NCBI GenBank assembly: GCA_964016985.1
Contig: OZ024833.1
Span: 60,773,463-60,837,462, forward strand
DNA: 64,000 nt
Source: Anodontia alba
Lineage: Eukaryota; Mollusca; Bivalvia; Lucinida; Lucinidae
Direction of reading: 5' to 3'
Each line of letters begins with the position of its first letter. Within the stretch, counting starts at the first letter, position 1. Below are positions 11,201 to 26,200 of the stretch, one piece after another. A program made the translations under genes and the position numbers. The notes beneath the pieces are model-generated. The model was not told the DNA's origin and did no database searches. It saw only the letters and a list, made by a program, of their open reading frames with translations.

Positions 11201-14200
11201 AGTTGCCAACTGATCTGGATCTTCACTTTTTGCCATTCAGTATGTGAATTTATATGTGCAATCTGGATCAAGAAATCTGATTGGCTGAAAATTAGAAGTG
11301 GGCATGGCATCTTAATTTATTCAGCAGGAAAAAAGTTAACAGTAAAAGCAATAGAATGTTGTCTGCTGTAATTTTGCTTAACACTTTGCTATTAGCTTTT
11401 ACCAAAAATTGTCTGGGAATGAAAACCTACATACCTACCTAAATCTTGTCCTTTCACATCAGATACTTTGTTGAGGTGCTAAATAATTGTTACATTATTT
11501 TAATGTTTTTGGACAGACAAGCATGAGTAGACAGTGTAGACCTAGATCAGACCAACAAAACACAGCATCTGATCTGGGTCTACACTATTTGCTCAGACCT
11601 GTCTTTCTGAATACTTAGGGTAAATACTCTATACATTGTACATACACATGTATTATCAGAAGTCACTGGTAGTAATTATTGGAAAAAACATGTCTATGCC
11701 CTGCCCATTGCTCCAGAAACACTTTATGAAATGTCATGGACTGATCCAATACTATTTTACATGGACTGCTCAATGTTATAACCAAGTATTAGCTTTCACA
11801 AAAAAAGCTTGGTCAACACTTATCACACATTGTGTGTTTAAGGTAGACCAAGCTTTTTGTGGAAGTTAATACTTGTATTGTCATAGTCTCTAGAACTGGA
11901 GAGTTAGAAATTTTCAGGCATAGTTCAAGACAAACTTGTATACATGTACCTGTAGATATAGAAGATGGCAAGCAAACAATTATAACAATATAACACTTAC
12001 AAAGTTCATTGATAAGCATTTATATCATTACAAACTCTACTATTCTGTTTCATTGATCTCTTGACAAGATATTGAAAAGTCGTGAATGAACTTCTTGACT
12101 TGTTTGAAAAAGTTTCTGAGGTAACTCCTGATAAATGTCTTAAAAAGTGTGGTAGTCAGGAACTGTGTGTAAATGTAATGACAGTATAAGATTGTTTTCA
12201 TGGCGGAATTATTGATTTGTTTCTTTAATGAACTTTAATTGAAAGGTCATTGATATGTTTCCAATTTCCTGAGCAGTTCTGAACACATCAGTGAAATCAA
12301 ATAATTATAACTGCAAATGATATTGAGGATTCTCAATAGGTTTGATAAGCCTTTTGTAAAGAAGAATTGTGTTGAACTTCAGTGGCTTGAACATCTTTGG
12401 GACCATGGAAATTTGTTCTCGACACGGGTAGTTAAAGTCACTGTTAATTATAGTGCCAATGGTATGTTGAGTGTACTTATTAAAATTGCCTGAAATAAGT
12501 ACACACGACATACATTTTAATGCCTCGGTGGCTCAGTTGGATGCGCCGTCCGACTGGAGACCAGGAGGTCACGGGTTCAACCCCCGCCAAGGTCGGCAAC
12601 ATTCTTTCGTTGAGATTGATCATGAAATATTTTCTACGGTCATTCTCTCCCTTCTGCTTATTCAAGAAGGGCAGTTGTCAGTTTCTGGCGAAAGAATGTG
12701 CACAATACTGGTTAACCGCTTAGAGGACTAAGCTTGCCCAGTAAACGTGTGGTTAGGTAAACTGACCGCGCTCGACATGACCCCATTGGGTTGACTGGGC
12801 TGTAAAACCTCAACACAAACAAGCATACATTTTCATGATGAAATAAGAAAATGTCCCTAAAATATCCCTAAAATATCCCTAAATAATTGTTTCCTAGAGC
12901 TGTCAGAAGAATTTCCTAGGGAGTTAAAAATGAGTTCAAATCAGTCAAAGTAGATGAGCCATTAGTGTTCGAGTCATTGAAGTTTTACTGTATTTTATTT
13001 CAGAACTCCAACAATGGCTGGTGGTCTGTTTGCCATACAGAGGAAGTATTATAGGGACATGGGAGAGTACGATTCTGAACTTGATACTTGGGGAGGAGAG
13101 AATCTCGAAATGTCTTTCAGGGTAAGACACAAAATTACTGTATTTATCCTAAATAGAGGGACACATTAACTTCTTACCATACATGTCCTAAAATTTGAAC
13201 AAGCCCATTTTACTACATGTTGGTCAATCTAACAACTTCTGGACTGAGTGGCAAACAGTGTCAGGGTTCGCACTAGGATTTCTTTTTCTTTCGCCACCAT
13301 TTTCGCCAATTTGATTTTTTTTGTGCCATTTTCTTTAACTTTGAGCCAGATTTTGAGCCAAATTTTGGCCATTTTTCGCCAAAGAATTATCTTGTCAGAA
13401 AAAAGGTGTTCATTTACTGATTCCTTTAATTGCAGCAATAGATTCAAGAGTCAGTATAATGTGAAATGTGTGGGGGACTTGAAAGTAATTTTTGCACTGA
13501 TTTTTAAAACTTTTGCTGTAATTAATTAATTACAATGTCATGAATTAATAATAAGTCTTTGTTTTGCATATCGAATGTTGGACACAAAAATGGACACTTT
13601 ACATGGAAACGAAAGTTCTGAAAAGTGCTGTATAAGCCAATAAATATAATGTTATTAATGTATTATACTGTAAGAGAATAACGTAACAATATTCATTTGT
13701 ACCCTGATAAATGCGGGGTAAGTTTCTAACACAGCAGGTTTTACTGTTTTAAGGGAGCTAACTGCAACTGACTTAAAAGGGAGTTTACTGCAATTGCTTT
13801 ACGAGTCTGGTCTATGCGAAATGGAATGGGTAACAGCATTTTTTTATGAATCGCGCCAATAAAAAAGAGGGGGCATGCTTATACAATAAGCGGTTAACCA
13901 GTACATTGAACACCCTTCCGCAAGAAACTTGTAACTGCCAGTCTTGAAGCAGTGGAAGGAGCGAATGACCATAGCAAATTTATGTGTTTCATAATAAATC
14001 GCTACAATCTGTGGGGATCGAATGCGCGATCCGGACCATCCGAGACTAATGTGTCCATCTCCGAGGCAATATTCGTGTTTTTTTTTGTGTTTTTTTTTCG
14101 GGACGATGTTCGTTGATCGCCAAATAAAATTAAGGCTCATAAGAAGGTACCGAAACATGCTTAATTAAAGTCGGCACTGTCAAAGTGTACTTACCACTTT

Positions 14201-17200
14201 AATAAGCCAAACCGATTAATGACAATAATTATTTCTTGTGTAATCAATTTGTTTTCCATCTTTGTGTTTGACATAGGGTTCCACATGATTACATTCTGGG
14301 TAAATTTCCGTGACGTAGGCGATGCGACTTTGACTAATTCCTGACTGGTAGTTTCGGCAGAGCGTCATGAATATTTAGGACGAAAGGCGTGGAAAGTGGG
14401 TGGTGCTACTGTCAAACTGCGCATCACGGCACGTGACCTTAAATCGATTTCATCAAATTCAGGTTAATTTGATCAGCTACCGTTTTCTGATCGATAATTG
14501 AGTTGCTAATTGGCGAATTATACCATCAAGGAAGGTGTGATAGACACGCGCGACAATTATATGACTCAGTAGCGGGTAATTCAGGTGATATTTTTTTCGC
14601 CACTTGTTTTCGCCAATTTATGATTTTTTGTGCCAAATTTTATTTTTCTGCACAAATGGCGACAATGGCGATCGGTAACGCGAACCCTGAGTGTAGACCC
14701 CTGATCAGATGCTGCATTCTGCAGCATCTGATCAGGGCCTACACAGTTTGCTAAGGCCTGTCTGTCCCACTACTATCATGGCAGTCAGCCCAGTTTATAA
14801 CTAGATATCATACATTTCATGTAACAAATTTTGCCCCAATGGTGGATTTTGCTTACAGTTTTAGGAAGATACAAGACAAGGTTGTAATTTTGACTTCTTT
14901 TAGATAAAGATAGTACTCAACAAAGTAACTTTGGTCTTGAATGATACACTAAATATTGTTTAACTGCATGCTGAATCATTGTCAAACATTGTACTTTACA
15001 GATTTTATACAAAATTTCATTCTTAGGCGCACAGCTTTACCCTAGTCCTGCTGAACCTGGATATACAGTGCCTTTGCAAACAGTGTAGATACAGATCAGT
15101 TGGCTTCTAAGAAGCCAACTGATCTGGATCTGCACTGTTTATCATTTAGTATGTGAATTTATATCAACAATCTGGCTCAAGTAAACCAATTGGCTGAAAA
15201 TTTGAAAAGGGTGTGGAGTCATTTGTTCAGCAGGACAAGGATTAATCATGAGTCCAAAGCATAGAAGCTAATTTAGATTCTTCAGTTCTGATACACTAAG
15301 TACAAACGGTTGAAGACCCTTGTGCATAAGCTGGTCTGGACTTTCTTGCTTGAGTATGATACTAGGTAAAGTCTCCCTTGATGTGGATCATATAAGCCCT
15401 TAGCTCAAGTTAAGAGGATTATTTATCTGGATAAATATTTTTTATTTCATGAAAGCATATGCTGTACTCATTTGAAGTAGCTTACAGATTTTTGTTGAGA
15501 AATAAGATAAAAGTCAGTCTCAAAATTTGTAAACAAGTAAAATTTCAGTCTGTGTGAAAACTGTAGGACTGTGGCACATGTCAGACAAAATTTTGTTTGG
15601 TCTGGCAATGTTTTTAAGAATTTCAAGTACATTAATCATTTGTCTGCCTTGGTCAGACTTTGAAACCTGTTTGTGTACTCTGGAAAATACATGTTCATGT
15701 ATATATGCTTGTCTAGAACTAACACTGCAGTATATTGTCTCTGGTGTTTACTTTGAATCTTAAGTTTGTCTCCTTCAGATCTGGCAGTGTGGCGGCAGGT
15801 TGGAGCTTGTGCCATGTTCTAGGGTGGGACATATCTTCAGGAAAAGAAGACCATACGGATCACCCACTGGAGAGGATACGATGACCAGAAACTCTATGAG
15901 AGTTGCTAAAGTGTGGATGGATGACTATATTGTAAGGAAATAAACCACAACCTCTTTATAACACTATTGCTGGGATCCAAAGTAAAAATTGTGTTAGCAG
16001 AATATCCATGTTGTATCCAATCAAAACTTAATAGATTATATAGAACAAGAATTTCGCCAAAGGCTATGTTGCGCCATGCAAATTTACAAAGTCGATGAAC
16101 CGTGAACTATAGGCCAAGGTCAAATATGGATACTGCTGTCTGAGTTGTCATTCCTAAGTGCAAGCTTATACCAAGTATTACTGTAGCCTTTATAGTTCTT
16201 GGGAAAGGAACCTGAACATTAGGATCGCAGTTAGGGTTGACACAAGTTTTGATGGATTGACAAACAAAAAGACGGACAGACAAGTGGATGGAAAACCAGA
16301 TCTCTATATCGTGCTAAAAGCTGGCACGACAAAATGACCATATATGTTTTTGTCTGACTACAAAAATTGATAGATTATATTGCAAAATGACTATAAATGG
16401 TCATTTTTTTGTGTATGATCTATGCATTTTTGTTTGGCTACAACTTTTTAGGTATCCATCTTTAAACCATTCTATATCCAAAAATTGTACTGTGATGAGC
16501 CCTGTAATAAACCAGCGTCTATGTATTTGGGTTGTAGGATCAGTAGGATTGTGTATGCAAATATCATCAGCTTCATTATGCAGCAGCTTGCTGAAGGCAG
16601 CAATGGGGCATATAGCATTTCACTGTGATGTTAGTACTTACATGCATACGTGCTTATGTCATGTTCGTAACCATAGTCTAACAAATGTGTAAGTTAACAT
16701 TCAAATTTCATTGACATACACATCTATGTTTCTTTAGGAGGCCCTAACTTGGGTACCTTTTATGCTAGGAAGTTGAAATTTGATATGCTACTTATCCAGA
16801 CCTAAACCTTCAACTCTGTGCTAGAGTTGCCCCAGGGTCATGCCCTGGCGTGGGGATAGGGGAAAATATATAACAGATCAGATTGAGCATTTGGAAAGTA
16901 GTTGTTGAAATATATGCATCCAGATGTTGTTGCCATATGGGCAAAGACCAAAGGATGGGGGCTTTTGTGTACTTTGGAACTGAGCTGTAGATAAGGCACT
17001 TTTACCAACTAAAAATTCAGTATGTTCTGGTTCTCCTTGAAAATGATTTTGCAGGATGGCCGTTAGAAGCAATTTAGTAGTCGGATCTTTCACCTGCACA
17101 GGGGATGTCTATCCCTGCACAGACCCTACAGTTAGTTTCCCAATCTAAAGGATGGTCCAATATTTTTAACATCATCCCTGCTAATGATGCTAATGGAGCA

Positions 17201-20200
17201 ATATTGGATCCAGATAATTTTCCCACACTATCTGTCACTGCAGTAGTACTTTATTTATCCTAATATTCAAACAGACATGCCTAAGCAAACAGTGTAGATG
17301 TGTAGACCCAGATTAAACTGTTCTCTGAGGGGCAGACTGCTCCTAAAGGATCATTTTTATCAGTTTTTGCATCTTTCACATTCAGCCAAACAGCCAGCCT
17401 TGTTTTAGACACATGACAGAGTATTCAAATGGACTTGTTCAAATAAGAATAAAAAAGATTTCCATTTCTGTATTTACACTAAGTTTTCTGGCAGAGAGGC
17501 CTGAGCAAAGAGTGTAGACCCAGATCAGATGATGCATACTGCAGCATATCTGGATCTACACTGTTTGCCACTCATCCAACAGTTTTTAGACACATTGACA
17601 GATAGTAAAATAGAATTGTTTAAATTTTAGGACAAGTTTGATAAGGAGTTAGGTGTCTAAATATTTAGGGTAAATATGATACCGCTCTCCACTAGATCTG
17701 TGTATTTCAACTAGAGCTATTTATTTCTTCCAGCAATATTTTTACCAAGTACGACCAGAGGCGCCAGCTGTACAGTATGGAAATATCAGCCAAAGGTTGG
17801 AATTACGAAAACAACTCAAGTGCAAACCATTCTCTTGGTATTTGAAATACATCTACCCTGAACAGGTAAATACAATCTAATCATTTAACTTTAAAAGTAC
17901 CAAACAAAATTGTAGCAGATGATGGTCTATTTATTAGCTCACCTGAGCACGAAGTGCTCATGGTGAGCTATTGTGGTCAGTCAATGTCCGTCGTCCGTCG
18001 TCCGTCGTCCGTCGTGCGTCGTGCGTCGTCCGTCGTGCGACGTCAACAATTGCTTTAAAAGCCTACTCCTCCTGTACCCCTGGGCCAATTGACTTGATAC
18101 TTGGTAGGAAGCATCAGGGTGACTTGTAGATCAAAAATAGCTAAAATCGTTCCGATCGGATATCCAAGATGGCCGCCATGGCCGCCATCTTGAAAATCTA
18201 TTTTTCGCTTCTTCTCCTGAACCGAAAGGCCAATTGACTCCAAACTTGCTAGGAACCATCAGGGTGACTTATAGATCAAAAATAGCTAAAATCGTGCCGA
18301 TCGGAAATCCAAGATGGCCGCCATGGCCGCCATCTTGAAAATCTATTTTTCGCTTCTTCTCCTGAACCGAAAAGCCATTTGACTCCAAACTTGCTAGGAA
18401 GCATCAGGGTGACTTGTAGATCAAAAATAGCTAAAATCGTGCCGATCAGAAATCCAAGATGGCCACCATGGCCGCCATCTTGAAAATCTATTTTTCGCTT
18501 CTTCTCCTGAACCGAAAGGCCAATTGACTTCAAACTTGCTAGGAAGCATCAGGGTGACTTGTAGATCAAAAGTAGCTAAAATCGTGCCGATCGGAAATCC
18601 AAGATGGCTGCCATGGCGGCCATCTTGAAAATCTATTGTTTGCTTCTTCTCCTGAACAGAAAGGCCAATTGACTCCAAACTTGCTTGGAAGCATCAGGAT
18701 GACTTGTAGATCAAAAATAGCTAAAATCGTGCCGATCGGAAATCCAAGATGGCCGCCATGGCTGCCATCTTGAAAATCTATTTTTCGCTTCTTCTCCTAA
18801 ACCCAAAAGCCTATTGACTCCAAACTTGGTAGGAGGCAATCGGGGTGACTTATAGATCAAAAATAGCTAAAATCCTGCCTATTGGAAATCCAAATTGGCC
18901 GCCATGGCAGCCATCTTGAAAATCTATTTTTCGCTTCTTCTCCTGAACCGAAAGGCCAGTTGACTCCAAACTTGGTAGGAAGCATCGGGGTGACTTGTAG
19001 ATCAAAAATAGCTAAAATCATGCCGATCGTAAAACCAGGATGGGCGCCATGGCAGCCATCTTGAAAATCTATTTTTCGCTTCTTCTCCTGAACCAAAAGG
19101 CCAGTTGACTCGAAACTTGGTAGGAAGCATTTGGGTGACTTGTAGAACAAAAATAGCTAAAAATCATGCCGATCGTAAATCCAAGATGGCCGCCATGGCA
19201 GCTATCTTGAAAATCTATTTTTCGCTTCTTCTCCTAAACCCAAAAGTCACTTAACTCGAAACTTAGTAGGAAGCATCAGGGTGACTTGGTAGATCAAATA
19301 TAGCTAAAATCGTTCTGATCAGAAATCCCAGATGGCCACCATGGTCGCCATCTTGAAAATCTATATTTGGCTTCTGCTCCTGCACCGAAAGGCCAATTGA
19401 CTCCAAACTTCGTAGGAGACATTTGGGTGACTTGTAGATCAAAAAAAAGCTAAAATTGTGCTAACCGGATATCCAAGATGGCCACCATGGCAGCCATCTT
19501 GAAAATCTATTTTTCGCCTCTTCTCCTGAACTGAAAGGCCAGTTGACTTGAAACTTGGTAGGAAGCATTGGGGTGACTCGTAGATCAAAAATAGCTAAAA
19601 TTGTGCCGATCGTAAATCTAAGCTGGCTGCCATTTAGAGTTTGTTCAAATGATCATGCTCAATTGACTGGCATGCCATATATCTTCTTCAAAGTAAAGAA
19701 CTGCTTAAATGATGATCTTTTCATTAGTTGCGATGACAGGATTGGAAAAATGTTGCATAACATCTGCGTATCTGCAGTGGCTATGTCACTCAGGTGAGCG
19801 ACCCGTGGCCCGTGGACCTCTTGTTTTATTACTACTTTTCAGAGAAAATAAAGCTTGACATTTCATGAGAATCATCTGCTAAGCAGATAATTCACATGAA
19901 ATATCAAGCCTTGGTTTCTCAGAAAAATAATTTAAAAATAAAAAAAAAAAAAAAAAAAGTGTTGTCAACTGCACGTGTGATTGGCACTTTAGGGTTAAGC
20001 TCCAGTAGAGATATTGTATCTTATGATCAGGAGGTGGTCAGGTGGTGAGAAGGTGGCATGTATCTTATGATACTGGGGCGTCCAACTGATATTGGCTTAC
20101 AGTTGGGCAAGGCCTGCTATCCTTGTAGCAGGTAAGGGTAGAGGGGGAATGTTTTTATTTCTTCTGTTTCTTCACTTTCATTCCTGTTCCTCTTTCTTCT

Positions 20201-23200
20201 CTGTCCCTCTCATCTCTTTTACTATCTCTTTTATCTCTTTTCTCAATTTCTCTGGGATACGGCACAAAATGACCCACAAGTGTTGACGTGTCGTTAAGCC
20301 CCAACACAGTCAATGTATCTTATGACCAGGCCTCTAGTTTATTAACTTTTTCATGCTCTTCTCAGCTGAGCATGAATTTTTCTCTGCTAATAAATATGAA
20401 AATGCCAACAATAGTTGGCATTTTCATATATATTAGCAGAGAAATTTTCATGCTCAGCTATGTTTAGCAAGAAAGAATTTACAATTTTTAGTAATTCGAG
20501 ATTTATTAGCATGACAAATTTCATGCCTGCCTGAGCTGAGCATGATTTTTTTTTTAACCTTGGGGCCTGTACACTCAGCAAAAACAGTTCAATCATTTTT
20601 TATTATTTAAAATGTGATGTACCTATTGATGTACTTACTAGTAGTGGATAAGCCAGTGGAATTTGACTGTGATTTTGGAGAATTTTTTTACTGATTGGCC
20701 TTGAATGCAGACAAACTAAGGTTTGTGTTAACCCTTGTCCTGCTAGTCCTGGATATGCCCTGCCTTTGCAAACAGTATAGATCCAGATCATTTGGAAGAA
20801 GCCAACTAATCTGGCTCTACACTGATTGGCATTAAGTATGTGAATTTGTATCAACAACCTGGATCAAGCAATCTGATTGGCTGATAATCATAAATGATTG
20901 TGGCATCTTAATTTATTCAGAATAACAAGGGTTAAAGCACATGGCCTCTAAATACCAAATTCTTTCCTCCTAAACATAGCAGAGCATGAAAATTTCTCTG
21001 CTATAAATATGAAAATACGAACTATTCTTGGCATTTTCATTTTTATTAGCAGTGAAAATTTCATGCTAAGCTGAGTTGAGCATGAAAAAAGTTTTATAAC
21101 CGGGGGCCTGAAACTAAAGGATGAGCTTTGATTCTTGAGATACATCCAGGTAGGCTTACCCACTGTTAAATTTGCAACCAGATGAGAAGTACACATCTAA
21201 TGTTGTTTTAAAGTGACTGATATCAGATGAAAAGGGAAAGCTGATATCTTGTAACTGCTGTATCTGCATGGTACCAGGTGATTATTGAAAGATGATACCA
21301 TTTATCTGCCATTGATTTTAAGATTATACAAGATAAGAAAGTAGATATCTCATGTCTGCAGTATTTTATGGCAGTATTTTACCAGTATGCTGGTAAAAAT
21401 TTCAGCAGAGGAAATTTTGAAATATTTTTCTTATTTATACCAGAAAATAGGCTTTGACATTTCAAGCAAATTGTCTCCTAGGGAGACAATTTGCATGAAA
21501 TGTCAAATCCTATTTTCTATTATGAGACAAATTCATGTAATGTTAAAGACCATTGTATGAAAAAAAACAACAACCCAAAAACCAAAACAAAACAAAACAA
21601 AAAAAACAAAAACAAAAAAAAATAACAAAAAACAAAACAACAACAACAAAAAAAACAAAACAAAAACAAACAAAACAAATAATATCATTAATTGTTATCT
21701 GCTGAATTAACTGAAAGAGTGGTAAAGGTTAATGTTACCAGGTGGAAAGGTCATAACCTATTTCTGTTGTTTATTTTAAGATTATACCAGACGAGAAGGG
21801 GAAGGCGGCTGCATTTATAGGAATGCCAAAGAAGATTGCAACAAAATATATCAAGTTTGGATTGGTGAGTAATTTACATTAGTCTGGTCCCAGTCCCATC
21901 ATTTCGAGTTTGTGAATATGCTTCAGTTGGAAGAAGGAGTATTTAATAATAATTCTGGGATAATTGTCTATAGTTCTCCATAAAAACATATGTTATGGGT
22001 ACCATTAGAAGCATCTTGACTTCTAATGAGTACCCACAACATATGTTTTTATGGAGAAAGAAGGAAAATTGTCCCAGAATTACTACCAGATACTCATTAA
22101 CAGTTCCTCTGGGTTACAATTTCTCTTTCTGCAGAAAGCTTGGTCCATGACAAAAGCCACACAATTTCATATGTGAACATTAAAAAAATCCTGCGTGTAA
22201 CCTGGTTGGGTCCTTCACTTCACATTTTAAATTCAGTAAAGTTAAAATATTGTCTGTGAACAGGCCCAGACCAGTTCAGCACCAAGAACAGACTTTGATG
22301 TTCGTCACTACAAGTATTGCAGGTTTTGGTCTCGTGAGCTTGGCCCTGCTATCAATGGCCTTTGGCAGGAAGGTACTGGGAAATGGCTTCAGATGACTGA
22401 AATATTGTTGATAGAGTCCTTAACCCATTGTAGTCGGGAGACCCATAAAAAGGTATTTGGCAAACAGTGCTGACCCAGATCAGATGCTGCAGAATGATCA
22501 GGGTCTCCACTGTTTGCAAATAGTTTAGCCATTTTTCTCTAGGCATATGTAAATCTCATAGCCAGACGTACCTAAAATTGAAATTGGACTCTTCCAATAT
22601 ATAGTGTTGGCGAGTCTATTCATTCTACAATGGGTTAAACTCCAATTCAAACACTTTTTTAAGCACCAGTATTAGGATACCTTATCTACTTACCATACTT
22701 ATCCTAAAATTTGAAATGGTCCATTCTGCTCCCTCTTGATATGTCTAAAATATTGCTGTATGTATGGCAGACACTGTAGACCCTGATCAATCACTGCATT
22801 CTATAATGTCTGATCTGAGTCTATACTGTTTGTAAAGGCCTATCTGTCCTAATACTAAGGGTTATTATTAGCTGGCCTCTGTGGCTGAGTTGGATGCGTG
22901 TCCGACTGGTGATAGGAGGTTGCGGGTTTGACCCCTGCCGAGTCGGCAACATTCTTTCGTGGAGATTTGATCATGAAATATTTTCTACGGTCATTCTCTT
23001 CCTTCCGCTGATTCAAGAAGGGCTGTTGTCATTTTCTGGCGAAAGAATGCGTACAATACTGGTTAACCTCTTAGAGGACTAAGCCTGCCCAGTAAAGGTG
23101 TGGTTAGGTAAACTGACAGTGCTCGACATGACCCCATTGGGTTGACTGGGCCGTAAAACCTCAACACAAAAACAAGTTAAGGGTTATTACAGTATCACTA

Positions 23201-26200
23201 TCAAAGTAATAAATTTAAGCACTATAGAACAATCACATGGATACGACAGTCGCTTTTTACAAGCCCATTTTAGAGAACATAAAACAGTCATCTCTGTATT
23301 AGAACCACGTGAGAACTCAGAGAAATAAAATAATTTAAGATGTTGTCGAGATTGCTTGATCCGAATTGTTGTTACAAATTCACATACTGAATGGCAAACA
23401 GTACAGATCCAGATCAGTTGGCTTCTTCAGAAGCCAACTGATCTGGATCTCCACTGTTTGCAAAGACAGGGTATATCCAGGGTCAGCATGACAAGGGTTG
23501 ATATTGCAATTAGCTCTTCAATAGTTAAGGTTAAGATGATAATGATTTGATTACAGATCAAACACACAAGTACAGGTCTGTGCTTAGAGTCGGAGGAAGA
23601 AATTTCAACGAAAAAAGCTAGAGTAATATTAAAAGATTGCCGAGAAGGGGATAAAGCCCAGCGGTGGCACGAGTCAGACCAGAATGAATTGGTCTTAGGA
23701 AAGTCCCTGTGTATGGATGTTGAAGACACTGGGAAGGGAAACATATTCGTCAGACTCATGAAATGTCATGGATCAAGGGGGACACAGTCTTGGGTCTGGT
23801 CTATCAAGGTAGTGTTGATTTTATGCTTAGCATGCTGGGTAAAATTTTCACCAGACAACATAATAGTCACAATATTTTTTCAAAAGGAGACAATTTGAAT
23901 GAAATGTCAAATCCTGTTTTCTAGGAAAAATAAGAAATGTACCTTTAATTTGTCATCTGCTGACTTACCATACTACGGGCAAATTATCAGACGACAAACT
24001 GATAATTATTTTCTTATTTTTCCTAGCAAATAGGATCTGACATTTCATGCAGATTGTCTCCTGAGGAGACAATTTGCATGAAATGTCAAATCCTAAGGAG
24101 ACAATTTGCATGAAATGTTAAATCCTATTTCGAGAAAAAATAAGAAAAATATTTTAAATGTCATCTGCTGAATTTTTTATTCAGCATGCAAACTTTTAAA
24201 TATGCTTTGAAGATCTGGGCCCAGTTTTTGAAAGCATTGTTAGCTTAACAAGCTCGTTAATGACAAACTCATTTACTGTTGTAGCTAAGATATTTTTAAA
24301 TGCATTGATATTTTTGCAGCGAAAATGTGAATAGCTTTTGCAATGCAAAAGCTACTCACATTTTTTCAGCAAAGAATACAAATGTATTTGCCTTATTTCA
24401 AGATAGAAATTTTAAGATCAAGTTAGCTAACAACTTCCTTAAGTTTTAAACAACTGGGCCCTGTTGAATTTGATTAACCCATTTTAGACTGAATATACTC
24501 TCCCTGACACTATATAGTGGAAGAGTCAAATTTCAATTTTAGGCTATATGATTTAGATATTCCTAGAGAAAAATGGCTGAAGTATTTGCAAACAGTGGAG
24601 ACCCAGATTAGATGCAGCATTCTGCAGCAACTGAGCAGCATCTGATCTGGGTCTGCACTATTTACCAATTACATTGTTGGGGATCTCCAGACTAAAAATG
24701 GGTTAATATGTTGTTAACAGAGTATGGTAAAAGTTCTAAAATTTCGTACACCAAAGTTTCTCACAAAATTACATATGCAAATACTGCAGACCCAGATCAG
24801 ACTGCTCCTGATGAGCAGGGTCTGCACTGTTTGCCATTCCATTAAGCATTTAAAGAAACTACTAAATAAAAAACAAAATTTAGGCAAAAATGTATGGAAT
24901 AAAGTGTTCGAAATCTAGGGACATTTACCGTATCTATTATTTTAGGATGTCAGATAAACTTACAATTCAGTGGAATGGATAAGCTTTCAGGAGAGGCAAC
25001 TCTGTCAGAAATGTTTGCCTCCCTTGTAAAAAGGAGTCTATTCTAAAAGTAAAGAATTTGCTCTCCTTGGGAGCAAATTCTTTCCTTTTAGAATAGACCA
25101 CTTTTCAGAAGGGGTTTGGTGTGCAAGAAGACAAATAGGGTCTCAAAAGGTGTCTCCTTTGTACATAATAACAGAAAATCTACCAAGTTTGTCTAGTCTT
25201 CCTTAATTGCCTTCCTTTTGCAAATTTTTGTATCTTTATATCTGTGGTCTTTGGAGCAGAAATGGATTGTCTGCTCTACCAATGATCTTTACACATTTAC
25301 CTTCCGTTTTCTGGTTTAAATTAATATGAGTCACCGTTCAGTAAATTGTAAAAGTATCAAACTGTTTTTTTGGTCCACAACTTAACCAAGGCAATTTTGA
25401 ATATAGCCACACTAGTTTTACATAAAAATTTCTTCTGGTAAGCTGGTTCCATGCTCTATGCATCGAAGTGGGAAAGAATTCTTCCTCAAAGGTTTATTAA
25501 TGCTGCTTTTCCATTTTTATAACTTCAGTATGTTGATAAATTCAGGTAAGTAGCTGAGCTTCAACTTTTCAGATTTTGGGCTGTTTATATATAAGGGGAG
25601 TATTATAAAGATTTTCTGAACTGAGGTGCTTCTAATGAGTACCCACAACATAAGTGTTAGTTGAGAAATAAGAATGTCAATTAGGGGATAACTGCTTTCA
25701 AATTTGGCATTTGGGGAGGTAAATCGGCAGTTTTACGGTTGGAAATTTCGTTTTACGGCGATGCGTCAGCGGAGCCGTAAAACGTAATTTGCGACCGTAA
25801 AACCGCCGATTTACCTCCCCAAATGCCAAATTTGATGCAGTTATCCCCATTCTAATGCATTTATTCATTTTTTTCTTTTGAAAAAATGTACTATTTGCAC
25901 AAAACAACAAGTGCTTCGAGCTGCGTAAAACCAAATGCCAGCCAATGAGAAACGACGTTACGTGATGACGTCGGATTTGCGACAGTATATCGCAGAATAT
26001 ACCGTCGCAAATTTTTGACGTTATCCAATCAGACGTCGCGTTACATACGCGAGTGCATTAGAATACTTTTTGGCTGAAAAAGAGCCTCATCTGAAGTTGT
26101 GCCTACAAGTCAGTCAAAACTTTGTAGAGACTTTTTCCCATCATCTACTACAATTTTGTTTGTCACTTAATGCTTGGCACACTGGGTAAAATTTTTCAGC

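Larger units (their letters stand above)
13136..14782. mobile_element. H-family MITE split by the CAGGG transposon
   Basis: Left: CTGTATTTATCC, ACCATACATGTCCTAAAATT, GGCAAACAGTGT. Right after the insertion: AGACCCCTGATCAGATGCTG, the hairpin, GGCCTGTCTGTCCC. Without the insert the two parts form a normal H copy. Confidence 0.65.

Noticed and set aside
12520..12600. Functional tRNA gene
   Set aside because: A and B boxes are present but the cloverleaf stems do not close and the SINE body follows directly. Other copies repeat it with target duplications.
18055..19150. Series of 60-97 codon - strand frames with similar protein sequence
   Set aside because: They are out-of-context translations of the 145-bp tandem core units of the Helentron-like element, not a gene family.
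22262..22400. Possible GALNT exon starting [19 protein letters not shown] after a GAACAG acceptor
   Set aside because: Exon 7 joins directly in frame and in motif order to the lectin repeat at 23557. This stretch has no lectin motif, and the only donor-like sequence (AAGGTACTGG) is weak.
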